Assembly (NCBI RefSeq): GCF_002050515.1
Contig: NZ_LTAY01000048.1
Coordinates: 124,001 to 188,000 of the forward strand
From: Clostridium thermobutyricum DSM 4928
Lineage (GTDB): Bacteria > Bacillota > Clostridia > Clostridiales > Clostridiaceae
DNA length: 64,000 bases
Direction: 5' to 3'
Shown here: positions 38,141 through 47,660 of the stretch, one piece after another
Position numbering within the stretch: position 1 is the first letter of the stretch
How the letters are laid out: each line of letters starts with the position of its first letter
The notes under the pieces: model-generated
The model's database searches: none
What the model was told of the DNA's origin: nothing
Seen by the model: only the letters and a program-made list of their open reading frames with translations
Position numbers and translations under genes: made by a program

Positions 38141-40535
38141 AGTAAATAATATATTTACTATTGAATTTTTAAAATATTTATTTTTGATAGTAAGTTTTTT
38201 TTACACTATTCCATTAACATCAGGAATAATAACTCCTTATATGAAAATATTTATGTTATTTTCAATAATAGTATTTATATATAATATTAAAAATATAAAT
38301 AGAAATAAAATTAATTATTATTTATATATAATGATAATATTAGCTGGATTAAGTACAATAGTTAATTATGAAAATAGATTTATTCAAAATTTAATTATAT
38401 TTTTATACTTATTTGTACAAGTCATTATTTTATATTCAACCAATAAAGATTTGGGAAAAGAAAAATTGTTAGAGACTATAAAAAAATTCTCTAGTATTCT
38501 TATAAATTTAACATTTATTGCATCAATAATATCATTAATATTAGTAATTATAAAATTTGAACTTATAATTGAAAAATGGAATACTGTAATTAGAATACAA
38601 GGAATTTATGAAGGAAGAATTTGGGGTATATATGGAAATCCAAATACTTTAGCTAATTTAGCATTTATATCATTATTTTTAAGTATTGCAATATATAGAT
38701 ATTATAAATATAAGAAGTTTTTAATATTTAATTGTTTTATTCAATTGCTATGCATTTTTATGTCAAACTCAAGAGCTTCTATATTAGCTACTTTTTTAGT
38801 TATATTGATATACATATTTGTAATTATCGTAGTTAAAAAAGAAGTTAAGTTTACTGATAATATAATTAAAATAATGTCAGTAATATTTATATCAGTTGGT
38901 TTAGTAAGTATCATAGGTTTATTTGTATTAAATTCTAATTTTATATTAAAAAGAGAATATAAAGAAGGTAATATTACTAATGGAAGATTAGATATATGGT
39001 GTGCTTCGCTTAATGCTGTGAAAGAAGATATTATCTTTGGTGTAGGTCCTGAAAATATAAAAGAAAATGTAAACAAATTTCTAAATCCTAATTATGTGAT
39101 TGAAAATCCAGATATAGCTTCAAATACACATAATATATTTTTACAAATATTATTGTCATATGGTGTTTTAGTGATGATTTTATTTATGTTATTTAATATA
39201 TGTAGTCAAGTATATATATTAAAATATTTATTTAAAAAAGAAAATTACACTAAAGATAAATTAAAATTTAGATTAATATTGACATTAGATATGATAATAA
39301 TAGGGTTATTGATAATGAACGTATTTGATTCTAATATTTTATTTTTCTTTTCATTTATAAATGCGACCATATTTTGGATTATATATGGATATATAATTAG
39401 CTTAGTAAAAAAAGAAGATAATAGAAAAAAAATTCTATTTCTTATAGACAACTTAGATGGTGGAGGAGCAGAAAAGGTTTTAACTGACATAATAAAAAAT
39501 ATAGATAGGAGTAAATTTAATGTAACAGTAAAGACTTTATTTAATGAAGGGATTTATATAAATGAAATAAAAGGTATAGAATACAAATATATAGTTTCTA
39601 ATCCTAATATATGGAAAAAAAGGATTTTGTATAGAATAATAATGTATTTACCAGCAATAATTTTACATCCAATAATAATATATGATAACTATGATGTAGA
39701 AGTAGCTTTCTTAGAAACAGGAGTAACTAAGATAATATCTGGGGGATTTAATTCAAAAAAAATAGCTTGGATTCATGCTGATATTCATACTACAAAAGAT
39801 AATCAAAAATGGTATTATAGCCATAAAAGATTTGTAAAAGCATATTGTAAATTTAATAAAATTATATGTGTTTCAAATACTTCTAAAAAAGCATTTTTTA
39901 AAGAAACAGGAATAATAGAAAATGTAGAAGTTATATATAATCCTATAGATGAGAAAAATATAATAAATATGTCAAAAGAAAAATTAGATAATATAAAAAG
40001 CAATTTTAAAGTTATATCAATAGGAAGATTAGAAAAAATAAAAGGTTTTGATAGATTAATTAAAGCAATTTATAACTTAAAAAAAGAAAATATTAATATT
40101 AACTTATTGATAGTTGGAGAAGGAAGTCAAAAAAAATATCTATTAAATTTAGTAAAAGAAAATTCTTTAGAAAATAATGTAAAATTAATTGGATTTGATT
40201 CTAATCCGTATAAATATATTGTAAATTCGGATTTATTTATAAGCTCTTCTTTATCGGAAGGTTTTAGTTTAGTAATAGCAGAAGCTATGATTTTGGGAGT
40301 TCCAGTTTTAAGCACTAATACGGCAGGGTCAAAGGAACTATTAGATGGAGGAGAGTTTGGGTTGATTGTTGGCAATTCATGTAATGACTTATCTGAAGGA
40401 ATTAAAAAGATATTTATTGATAAAGAATTATTATATAAATTAAAAGAAAAATCTATTGAAAGAAAAGAGATTTTTAAATTAGATAAGAGTATAAGAGAAA
40501 TTGAGAGTTTGATAAAAGGAGTATGCGATGACTAA
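38130..40535 (+). CDS. Fusion of a Wzy/O-antigen ligase-like polymerase and a family 4 glycosyltransferase
   Basis: 801 residues in one uninterrupted frame. Residues 1-430 contain about 11-12 hydrophobic helices with a large extracytoplasmic loop (KREYKEGNITNGRLDIW, FGVGPENIKENVN, SNTHNIFLQILLSYG), the pattern of WaaL/Wzy proteins. After KKEDNRKK, residues 434-801 form a GT-B glycosyltransferase starting ILFLIDNLDGGGAEKVLTDI, with AWIHADIHTT, ISIGRLEKIKGFDRL and LSEGFSLVIAEAMILGVPVLS. The polymerase would act outside the membrane and the transferase inside. No stop, ribosome binding site or ATG suggests two separate genes at the junction. Confidence 0.85.
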   Translation: MKIKVNNIFTIEFLKYLFLIVSFFYTIPLTSGIITPYMKIFMLFSIIVFIYNIKNINRNKINYYLYIMIILAGLSTIVNYENRFIQNLIIFLYLFVQVIILYSTNKDLGKEKLLETIKKFSSILINLTFIASIISLILVIIKFELIIEKWNTVIRIQGIYEGRIWGIYGNPNTLANLAFISLFLSIAIYRYYKYKKFLIFNCFIQLLCIFMSNSRASILATFLVILIYIFVIIVVKKEVKFTDNIIKIMSVIFISVGLVSIIGLFVLNSNFILKREYKEGNITNGRLDIWCASLNAVKEDIIFGVGPENIKENVNKFLNPNYVIENPDIASNTHNIFLQILLSYGVLVMILFMLFNICSQVYILKYLFKKENYTKDKLKFRLILTLDMIIIGLLIMNVFDSNILFFFSFINATIFWIIYGYIISLVKKEDNRKKILFLIDNLDGGGAEKVLTDIIKNIDRSKFNVTVKTLFNEGIYINEIKGIEYKYIVSNPNIWKKRILYRIIMYLPAIILHPIIIYDNYDVEVAFLETGVTKIISGGFNSKKIAWIHADIHTTKDNQKWYYSHKRFVKAYCKFNKIICVSNTSKKAFFKETGIIENVEVIYNPIDEKNIINMSKEKLDNIKSNFKVISIGRLEKIKGFDRLIKAIYNLKKENININLLIVGEGSQKKYLLNLVKENSLENNVKLIGFDSNPYKYIVNSDLFISSSLSEGFSLVIAEAMILGVPVLSTNTAGSKELLDGGEFGLIVGNSCNDLSEGIKKIFIDKELLYKLKEKSIERKEIFKLDKSIREIESLIKGVCDD

Positions 40536-41415
40536 ATTTTGTACAGTATTTACACCTACTTACAATAGAGGAGAGGATTTGATAAGTTTATATAATTCTT
40601 TAAAAGCCCAGGACTTAAAGGATTTTGAATGGATAGTAGTAGATGATGGATCAGAAGATAATACTAGAAAAATTATTGAGAATTTAAGTATTAAAGAAAA
40701 CTCATTTGAAATAAAGTATATATGGCAAAAGAATGGTGGAAAACATAGAGCTATAAACAATGGAATAAATTATTCAAATGGTAAATTGTTTTTTATAGTT
40801 GATTCTGATGACACCTTAGAATCAAATGCAATATCAAAAATAAAAAAATATGTAAATTCTTTACCTAATGTTAAGGATTTTGCTGGAGTATCCGGTTTAA
40901 GAAAAAATAAAGATGGACAAATTATAGGAAATATTTTAAGTAAGGAATATATAGATTGTACAAATATAGAGAGAGCGAAATATAATTTGATAGGTGATAA
41001 AGCAGAAGTATATTTTACAGAGATATTAAAAAAGTATAAATTCCCAGAATTTGAAGGAGAAAATTTTTTAACAGAATGTATAGTATGGAATAAAATAGCA
41101 GCAGATGGATATAAAATTCGATGGTTTAATGAACCTATATATATATGTGATTATAGAGATAATGGGTTAAGTAAAACCCTAAATAATTTAAAATTAAAAA
41201 ATCCGAAAGGATATTTATTAAATATAAAGTCAGATATAGAGTTATTAGATATAAAAGGAATAAAAAAATTAGCATATATATATTCGTATTATGAAACTGT
41301 TAAATCAATCTATACGAAATCAAAAATAATTGAAGATTTAGAAATAACATATTTATCATTATATTTAGCTATAATTGCAAAAAAAACAAATAAATTTTTG
41401 AGGATTAAGCTATGA
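40528..41415 (+). CDS. Glycosyltransferase, family 2
   Basis: 295 residues. CTVFTPTYNRGEDL, VVDDGSEDNT and the metal site IVDSDDTLE identify an inverting GT-A enzyme; WQKNGGKHRAIN is also typical. Overlaps the fusion gene by 8 bases and the flippase gene by 4, with AAAGGAG as ribosome binding site. Confidence 0.9.
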   Translation: MTKFCTVFTPTYNRGEDLISLYNSLKAQDLKDFEWIVVDDGSEDNTRKIIENLSIKENSFEIKYIWQKNGGKHRAINNGINYSNGKLFFIVDSDDTLESNAISKIKKYVNSLPNVKDFAGVSGLRKNKDGQIIGNILSKEYIDCTNIERAKYNLIGDKAEVYFTEILKKYKFPEFEGENFLTECIVWNKIAADGYKIRWFNEPIYICDYRDNGLSKTLNNLKLKNPKGYLLNIKSDIELLDIKGIKKLAYIYSYYETVKSIYTKSKIIEDLEITYLSLYLAIIAKKTNKFLRIKL

Positions 41416-42974
41416 GAGTTAAAAAATCTATAAGAGGAGCAAGTGTATCATTAATATTAAATATAATTACATTGATGGTTGGATTAATATCTCAAGCTAT
41501 ATTTATAAAAACATTAGGAATTGAATATTTAGGGATAAATGGATTATTCAATAATATAATATCTATGTTGGCTATAGTAGAATTAGGAATAGGACCAGCT
41601 ATAGTATATAAATTATATAAGCCATTAGCTGAAAAAGATATAGAATCGATTAAAGCTTTAATGCTATTTTATAAAAAATGTTATAATAAAATAGCTATTA
41701 TAGTTTTAGTAATAGGCTTTATTATGCTTCCATTTATTAAAATAATTGTCAATGCTGATATAGATAATAATATTTACTTTATATTTATGTTATTTATATT
41801 TGATGCATCAGCTTCATATATTTATTCTTATAAAAGGTCAATAATACAAGCAGATCAAAATAATTATATAATAAGCTTGGTGCATATAGGATATGTAATA
41901 ACATTAAATTTAATTCAAATATTAATTCTAATATATACTCATAATTATATAATTTATATTATTGTTAAAATAATATTTAGGATTTTAGAAAATCTAGTAT
42001 TATCAAAGATTTCTGATATATTATATCCGTATTTAAAAGATAAAAATATAAAAAATATAAGTGAAGATATTTTACTAGATATAAAGAAAAAAGTTAAAGG
42101 ATTAATATACCATAAAATCGGAGGATTTATGGTATCTGGAACTGATAATATAATAATATCTAAATATTTAGGGGTAGCATATGTAGGATTATATTCTAAT
42201 TACTATATGATAATAAATGCTGTGTATATTTTGATTTCACAAATTTTTTCAGCTTTTACGGCAAGTGTTGGTAATTTAATAGTATCTGAAACTAGAGAAT
42301 ATTCTTATAAAATATATAAAAAAATTATGCTGTTAAACTTTTGGATATACAGTATTGCAACAAGTATGATATATACTTTAATTAAGCCATTTATAAAATT
42401 ATGGATTGGAGAACAGTTTGTTTTACCTGATATAGTGTTAGTTATGTTATGTATAAATTTCTATATGTTAGGAATGAGAGCCTCAATAGGAATATATAAA
42501 GATGCTTCAGGTATATTCTGGGAAGATAGATATATACCTATAATTGAATCTACTATAAATATAGTAGCATCTATTATATTGGTAAAAAAAATAGGATTAG
42601 TTGGTATTTTTATAGGTACTTTTTTAAGTTCAATTATAGTGGTATTTTTTAGCTTACCTTATTATGTATATAGAGATGTATTTAAAAAAAATATATTGGA
42701 GTATTATAAAGTATATATAAAATATTTATTATTAGTATTAATTAGTGTTTTAGCAATTAGTATAATAACTATAAATATTAATTTTGATAATGAAATTTTA
42801 AGTTTTATATTTAATATGGTAATATCTTTTTTTATTCCTATGATAGTTAATATTATTACGTTAAATAAAACTGATGAATTTATTTATTTTAAAATGATCG
42901 TAATAAATATATTAAAAAATATAAAAAAATTTGAATTTTTTAATAATAATAAAATATATAATAAAAATAGATAA
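41412..42974 (+). CDS. Wzx-type polysaccharide flippase
   Basis: 520 residues, about 14 hydrophobic helices of the MOP/MATE superfamily. The start (KKSIRGASVSLILNIITLMVG, FIKTLGIEYLGINGLFNNI) is typical of Wzx proteins in Firmicute capsule operons. It flips lipid-linked repeat units outward for the polymerase. Last gene of the operon, followed by a terminator 25 bases on. Base composition is extreme even for this genome (mostly ATA, TTA, AAT codons). Confidence 0.92.
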   Translation: MRVKKSIRGASVSLILNIITLMVGLISQAIFIKTLGIEYLGINGLFNNIISMLAIVELGIGPAIVYKLYKPLAEKDIESIKALMLFYKKCYNKIAIIVLVIGFIMLPFIKIIVNADIDNNIYFIFMLFIFDASASYIYSYKRSIIQADQNNYIISLVHIGYVITLNLIQILILIYTHNYIIYIIVKIIFRILENLVLSKISDILYPYLKDKNIKNISEDILLDIKKKVKGLIYHKIGGFMVSGTDNIIISKYLGVAYVGLYSNYYMIINAVYILISQIFSAFTASVGNLIVSETREYSYKIYKKIMLLNFWIYSIATSMIYTLIKPFIKLWIGEQFVLPDIVLVMLCINFYMLGMRASIGIYKDASGIFWEDRYIPIIESTINIVASIILVKKIGLVGIFIGTFLSSIIVVFFSLPYYVYRDVFKKNILEYYKVYIKYLLLVLISVLAISIITININFDNEILSFIFNMVISFFIPMIVNIITLNKTDEFIYFKMIVINILKNIKKFEFFNNNKIYNKNR

Positions 42975-42998
42975 TATTAAACTTAATTATATATATAT

Positions 42999-43028
42999 AA
43001 ACGATAGTAGTTTCTATCGTTTTTTTTA
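42999..43028 (+). terminator. Terminator of the polysaccharide operon
   Basis: AAACGATAG and CTATCGTTT with a 6-base loop and a run of eight T. Confidence 0.88.
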
Positions 43029-43134
43029 TTTAATTGATATTATATATAAAGTTTTGAAATATTTATTCGAATATAATACAGAGATATATTTTTATAAGGG
43101 TGTATATCAAAATTTATATAAGGGGATAGAATTT

Positions 43135-45123
43135 ATGAATAGAAGAAAATTAAAAAATATAATTAAATCAACAATATTAATAATGGCAATTTCAGTTTTT
43201 GGAAGTGAGATGTCAGTAGAAGCTAAAACAAATACTGAAAACGAATTTATTTCAGTTATGGAAGAATATAAAGATGAAAAAGTTACTGTTGAAAATGGAA
43301 TTTCTTTAAGATATGGAGAAACTTTGAATTTAGCACAATATGAAGGGTGGAAATTATCTAATAATAATGTAATAGAGATAGAAAATGGGATAGCAAAACC
43401 TAAAAAATCAGGAATTGTATTTTTAAGTAATAAGATAGGTGATACAGTTCACATAATAGAAGTTTATGTACCTGAAAATACAACTGTTTATAATATAGCT
43501 AGAAATAAGCAAGTAGATAGAAACTACTATAAAGTTTTTATTGATCCAGGACATGGTGGGCATGATAATGGAGCATCAGGTAATGGCATTAAGGAAGATG
43601 AATTTAATTTAAGTTTATCATTTAGATTAAAAAAGCATCTTGAAAATAGGGGAATTGAAGTTAAGATGAGTAGGGAAGCTGATATATACCTAGACCTTAA
43701 AGAAAGAACAGATATGGCTAATGCATATGAATCAGATTTATTTATTTCAACACATGCAAATTCAGCTGATAGTACGAGCGCTAATGGAATAGAAACATAT
43801 TATCATAACAGTAAAGCACAAGATAAACCTTTAAGTGATAAAATACAAACAAATGCAATAAAAGAAACAAATGCTGTTAATAGAGGTGTAAAGACTGAAA
43901 ATTTTGCAGTACTTAGAGAAAGCAAAATGATATCTAGTTTATTTGAATCTGGATTTATAAGTAATTCAAATGAAGCAAGCAAATTACAAACCCCTGAATA
44001 TCAAGAGAAATTAGCTAAAGCTATAGCTGATGGTATAGAAACTTACTTAAAAGAAAATATACAACTAAAGCCAGAAGAATCAAAACCAGAACCACCAGCA
44101 GAAGAATCAAAGCCAGAACCACCAGCAGAAGAATCAAAGCCAGAACCACCAGTAGAAGAATCAAAGCCAATACCACCAGTAGAAGAATCAAAGCCAACAC
44201 CACCAGTAGAAGAGTCAAAACCTAATGAACCATTAAAAGAAAAAACTGGTGTAGTAACAGCAAGTGTATTAAATGTAAGAAATGGAGCAGGAACTAATAA
44301 TAAAGTGATAGGATCATTTAAAAAAGGATCAAAAGTAACAATAGTAGAAACAAAAAATGGCTGGCATAAAGTTAAGTATGGAAATGGCTATGGATATGTA
44401 AGTGCAGATTATGTAAAAGTAGAAGGAAATAATACAACTACAAAACCAAATCAAACACCATCAAATAGTACAAATAAGACTGGGACAGTAACAGCAAGTG
44501 TATTAAATGTAAGAAATGGAGCAGGAACTAATAATAAAGTGATAGGATCATTTAAAAAAGGATCAAAAGTAACAATAGTAGAAACAAAAAATGGCTGGCA
44601 TAAAGTTAAGTATGGAAATGGCTATGGATATGTAAGTGCAGATTATGTAAAAGTAGAAGGAAATAATACAACTACAAAACCAAATCAAACACCATCAAAT
44701 AGTACAAATAAGACTGGGGCAGTAACAGCAAGTGTATTAAATGTAAGAAATAGAGCAGGAACTAATAATAAAGTGATAGGATCATTTAAAAAAGGATCAA
44801 AAGTAACAATAGTAGAAACAAAAAATGGCTGGCATAAAGTTAAGTATGGAAATAGTTATGGATATGTAAGTGCAGATTATGTAAAAGTAGAAGGAAATAA
44901 TACAACTACAAAACCAAATCAAACACCATCAAATAGTACAAATAAGACTGGGACAGTAACAGCAAGTGTATTAAATGTAAGAAATGGAGCTGGAACTAAT
45001 AATAAAGTAATAGGTTCATTAAAAAAGAATTCTAAGATAACAATAGTAGAAACAAAAAATGGTTGGCATAAAATAAGATATGGTAATGGATATGGATATG
45101 TGTCAGCTCAATATGTAAAATAA
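43135..45123 (+). CDS. Secreted N-acetylmuramoyl-L-alanine amidase with four SH3b repeats
   Basis: 662 residues. Signal peptide about 1-30, a 95-residue region of unknown type, then an Amidase_3 domain (about 130-310): zinc ligands H140 (DPGHGG), E154 and H207 (STHAN), catalytic E271 (FESGFISN). A linker of five PPxEESKPxP repeats leads to four SH3 domains. It should cut the peptide stem from peptidoglycan. The frame is open 204 bases further upstream, but that part crosses the operon terminator and lacks a ribosome binding site; AAGGGGATAG precedes ATG 43135. A TATAAT at 43072-43077 may be its own -10. Confidence 0.93.
   Translation: MNRRKLKNIIKSTILIMAISVFGSEMSVEAKTNTENEFISVMEEYKDEKVTVENGISLRYGETLNLAQYEGWKLSNNNVIEIENGIAKPKKSGIVFLSNKIGDTVHIIEVYVPENTTVYNIARNKQVDRNYYKVFIDPGHGGHDNGASGNGIKEDEFNLSLSFRLKKHLENRGIEVKMSREADIYLDLKERTDMANAYESDLFISTHANSADSTSANGIETYYHNSKAQDKPLSDKIQTNAIKETNAVNRGVKTENFAVLRESKMISSLFESGFISNSNEASKLQTPEYQEKLAKAIADGIETYLKENIQLKPEESKPEPPAEESKPEPPAEESKPEPPVEESKPIPPVEESKPTPPVEESKPNEPLKEKTGVVTASVLNVRNGAGTNNKVIGSFKKGSKVTIVETKNGWHKVKYGNGYGYVSADYVKVEGNNTTTKPNQTPSNSTNKTGTVTASVLNVRNGAGTNNKVIGSFKKGSKVTIVETKNGWHKVKYGNGYGYVSADYVKVEGNNTTTKPNQTPSNSTNKTGAVTASVLNVRNRAGTNNKVIGSFKKGSKVTIVETKNGWHKVKYGNSYGYVSADYVKVEGNNTTTKPNQTPSNSTNKTGTVTASVLNVRNGAGTNNKVIGSLKKNSKITIVETKNGWHKIRYGNGYGYVSAQYVK
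44245..45120 (+). repeat. Tandem SH3b-coding repeats, 234-base period
   Basis: ACAGCAAGTG recurs at 44257, 44491, 44725 and 44959, an exact 234-base period; the first three units are almost identical, the fourth diverges and ends in VSAQYV, as does the last unit of the glucosaminidase gene 15 kb upstream. Confidence 0.93.
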
Positions 45124-45154
45124 TCGTTTTATTTATATTTAATTAATAAATAAT

Positions 45155-45185
45155 AGCACCTTAAGTTTATAATACTTAAGGTGCT
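45155..45185. terminator. Hairpin between the convergent amidase and HAD genes
   Basis: AGCACCTTAAGT and ACTTAAGGTGCT form a perfect 12-base-pair stem with a 7-base loop. Neither side has a clean T-run, so termination would be weak or factor-assisted. Confidence 0.6.
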
Positions 45186-45229
45186 TAATACTTGGCAGAT
45201 AATATTAAAAATTTAGAGTAAACAAAATA

Positions 45230-46060
45230 TTATATAAATTTTTCTATTGCTTTTGCAACTCCAGCATTATCATTAGTATCTGTTATAAATTGAGCTTTTT
45301 CTTTTACTATATCTAATGCATTTCCCATAGCGACTCCAATTCCTGCATACTCTATCATGGAAAGGTCATTTTCGCTATCGCCTATACAAAGTATTTCTTC
45401 TCTTTTTATATCAAATATTTTAGCTAGTTGTTTTACTGCATTTCCTTTAGTTGTTCCAGAATTCATAATTTCAAAATTATATGGGCTAGAGCAAACAACT
45501 TCATATTTATTTAGGTTTTCAATTTCTTTTCTAGCTTTTTCAACTTCTTTTATATTTTCTTTTGAATAATCTATACAAATAGCTTTAAGAATAGATCCTT
45601 CACAATCTTTTAAGGTATTAGTTAAATCTTTTTCTACTATAAATTTAGTTTTATCTTCTTCATTTGTAACACCTTTATTACTTATAAGATAAGCGTGATT
45701 ATCTATAAATTCTTCATTTGATATTGCAGTATCCCATGTATTGAAAAATAATTTTAAGTTATATTTTTTTAAAATATTATATATTTCAATTGTATCTTCT
45801 AAAGAAAGAACACTTTCATATATTACTTCTCCAGTATTTCTATCTTTTATATATGCACCATTGGATGATATTATTGGAGCATTTATGCCAACTAATTCTC
45901 TATAAAAATTTGCAGAGGTAAAGAGTCTTCCAGTTGATATTGCAACATGTATACCTTTATCTATAGCTTTTTTTAAAGCAATTTTATTTTCGGTACTTAC
46001 TGTGTGATCTGTATTTAAAAGAGTTCCATCCATGTCTGTGCAAATTAGTTTAATAGTCAT
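45230..46060 (-). CDS. Cof-type HAD-superfamily hydrolase
   Basis: 276 residues. Nucleophile and acid/base are D9 and D11 in CTDMDGTLL; motif II is ISTGR, motif IV GDSENDLSMIEYAG. The large C2-type cap between them marks the Cof subfamily, cytoplasmic phosphatases of sugar phosphates, FMN or related compounds; substrate not assignable. An ATG 15 bases upstream is part of the ATGGAGGT ribosome binding site itself, so the ATG at 46060 is the start. Confidence 0.92.
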   Translation of the reverse strand: MTIKLICTDMDGTLLNTDHTVSTENKIALKKAIDKGIHVAISTGRLFTSANFYRELVGINAPIISSNGAYIKDRNTGEVIYESVLSLEDTIEIYNILKKYNLKLFFNTWDTAISNEEFIDNHAYLISNKGVTNEEDKTKFIVEKDLTNTLKDCEGSILKAICIDYSKENIKEVEKARKEIENLNKYEVVCSSPYNFEIMNSGTTKGNAVKQLAKIFDIKREEILCIGDSENDLSMIEYAGIGVAMGNALDIVKEKAQFITDTNDNAGVAKAIEKFI

Positions 46061-46180
46061 TATTATTACCTCCATTGGTTAGATTAATTTTTACCTTTTG
46101 TTATTTTCATATATTAAGTTTAGTCTATCATTATAGATTTTATAAGTAAAGAAAGATAAAAATACAATATTAATAAAAGG

Positions 46181-46209
46181 TTAATAAAATATGTATATTA
46201 TGTTACAAT
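46181..46209 (+). promoter_or_regulatory. Promoter of the second glycosyltransferase group
   Basis: TTAATA (46181-46186), 17 bases, TACAAT (46204-46209) with extended TG; shares TTATGTTACAAT with the capsule operon promoter. Confidence 0.6.
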
Positions 46210-46262
46210 GAATTTATTATAATTACTAAATTTTATTTTAGGTTTTAAAAAGTGAGGGTGAA

Positions 46263-47303
46263 ATGTACAAGGTAAGTGTTATTATACCAGTTTACAATGT
46301 TGAGGATTATTTGAGAGAAACTATAGATTCAATTATAGATCAGACAATGAAAGATTATGAGGTTATATTTATTGATGATGGTTCAACAGATAATAGTATT
46401 AATATAATAAAAAAATATATAGATAAAAATGAAAATATGAGACTTATTTGTCAAGAGAATATGGGACCAAGTGTTGCAAGAAATAGAGGGATTGAATTAG
46501 CTGAAGGAGAATATATTGCTTTTATGGATTCTGATGATAAGCTTCCAAAGGATTCATTAGAGTTAAGATATAATTTAGCTAAAGAAAATGAAGCAGAAGT
46601 AATAATATGTGGTACTTATAAATTTGATGAAGAGAGAAAATGGCCAATGATAAAACACTTTTTAAAAGAGGGAGAAAAAGATGTTATTAAAGATGAAGAT
46701 TTATTATGGACATTAGGACCTTGTAATAAATTATTTAAAAGTGATTTTATAAAGGAAAGTAAATTCCCAGAGGATATAAAATATGCAGAAGATCAGGTTT
46801 TAGTATTAGAATCATATTTAAGGGCAAAAAAAATTGTTGCAACTCAAAAAGTTGGTTATTATTATAGAATAAGGCCAGCAGATAAAGAAGGATCTCTTAC
46901 TTCTCAAATAAAAGATAAATCTCTTAATGTGTTAGATCAAGTTTATAAATCTTGGACAAGCACATTAGAAAATATAAATAAATATTGTATAGATGAAAAA
47001 AAGAAAAATATTCTAAAGACTAACTATTTTTCTAGACTTATAAAAATTGATATTTGGCCACCATTGAGGCATATTATAATAAGTGAAGATGAAAGCATAC
47101 AATTAGAAGGGTTAGATAAGTTAGAGAAATTAATAAGTACTTTAAGTTTATCTACTATAAATTCTTGTGATAATCTTTTATGGATTTTAACTGAAGGATT
47201 TATAAGAAACTATAAGAAATTAACGAGAGAAAGTAAAAAAAGATATTTAGAAATATTAAAGATTACTTATGAAAATACTAATATTAAAGGATTAAAAATT
47301 TAG
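46263..47303 (+). CDS. Glycosyltransferase, family 2
   Basis: 346 residues. GT-A core with VSVIIPVYNVEDYL, FIDDGSTDNS, GPSVARNRGIELA and AFMDSDDKLP, then KYAEDQVLVLESY. It is clearly a paralogue of the N-terminal half of the next gene product (shared W-P-M, LGP.NK, FPEDIKYAEDQV and W.PL segments), which carries an additional CDP-glycerol transferase domain. RBS GAGGGTG. Followed by a terminator, so it is a separate unit. Confidence 0.9.
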   Translation: MYKVSVIIPVYNVEDYLRETIDSIIDQTMKDYEVIFIDDGSTDNSINIIKKYIDKNENMRLICQENMGPSVARNRGIELAEGEYIAFMDSDDKLPKDSLELRYNLAKENEAEVIICGTYKFDEERKWPMIKHFLKEGEKDVIKDEDLLWTLGPCNKLFKSDFIKESKFPEDIKYAEDQVLVLESYLRAKKIVATQKVGYYYRIRPADKEGSLTSQIKDKSLNVLDQVYKSWTSTLENINKYCIDEKKKNILKTNYFSRLIKIDIWPPLRHIIISEDESIQLEGLDKLEKLISTLSLSTINSCDNLLWILTEGFIRNYKKLTRESKKRYLEILKITYENTNIKGLKI

Positions 47304-47425
47304 ATAAAAGGAATAGAGAAAAATAAATTTATATATCCTGTAATTTATACTTTAATAAAAAAATTTTTGAGAACTATAAAACATATAAGAGAACACATAA
47401 AAATAATATAAATATTTAAAATAAA

Positions 47426-47468
47426 AAAACTTCTTATGATTTTAATAATTATAAGAAGTTTTGTTTTA
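47426..47468 (+). terminator. Terminator after the GT2 gene
   Basis: AAAACTTCTTAT and ATAAGAAGTTTT, 12 base pairs, 13-base loop, then TGTTTTA. The rest of 47304-47660 is AT-rich with only the promoter listed next. Confidence 0.82.
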
Positions 47469-47575
47469 TATAAATTTAATTCTTTAGTAATCATATAAAT
47501 ATAGTTAAAAGGTTTTTCTTAAAATTTAATATTATTACAATTTAATTAATAAATAATGAATAATAGTTCAAAATA

Positions 47576-47584
47576 TGATATAAT
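47576..47584 (+). promoter_or_regulatory. Extended -10 promoter of the GT2/TagF fusion gene
   Basis: TG-A-TATAAT, a perfect extended -10, with no good -35 hexamer at the right distance. Confidence 0.5.
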
Positions 47585-47660
47585 TTTATACAGTATTAAA
47601 CTTTTTTAATAAAAACTTTTACAAGGGATGAGAAATTTTTTAGGAAAATGGGAGAGATAT

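Noticed and set aside
42931-43134. N-terminal extension of the amidase
   Set aside because: It would overlap the flippase gene and run through the operon terminator, has no ribosome binding site, and a signal peptide begins at 43135.
44021-44218. Minus-strand open frame of leucine/valine/isoleucine repeats
   Set aside because: It is the antisense of the PPxEESKPxP linker of the amidase; no ribosome binding site.
29349-45120. Regular DNA repeats that could look like CRISPR arrays
   Set aside because: Periods of 258 and 234 bases are in frame with coding sequence and encode SH3 domains; no short palindromic repeats with unique spacers.
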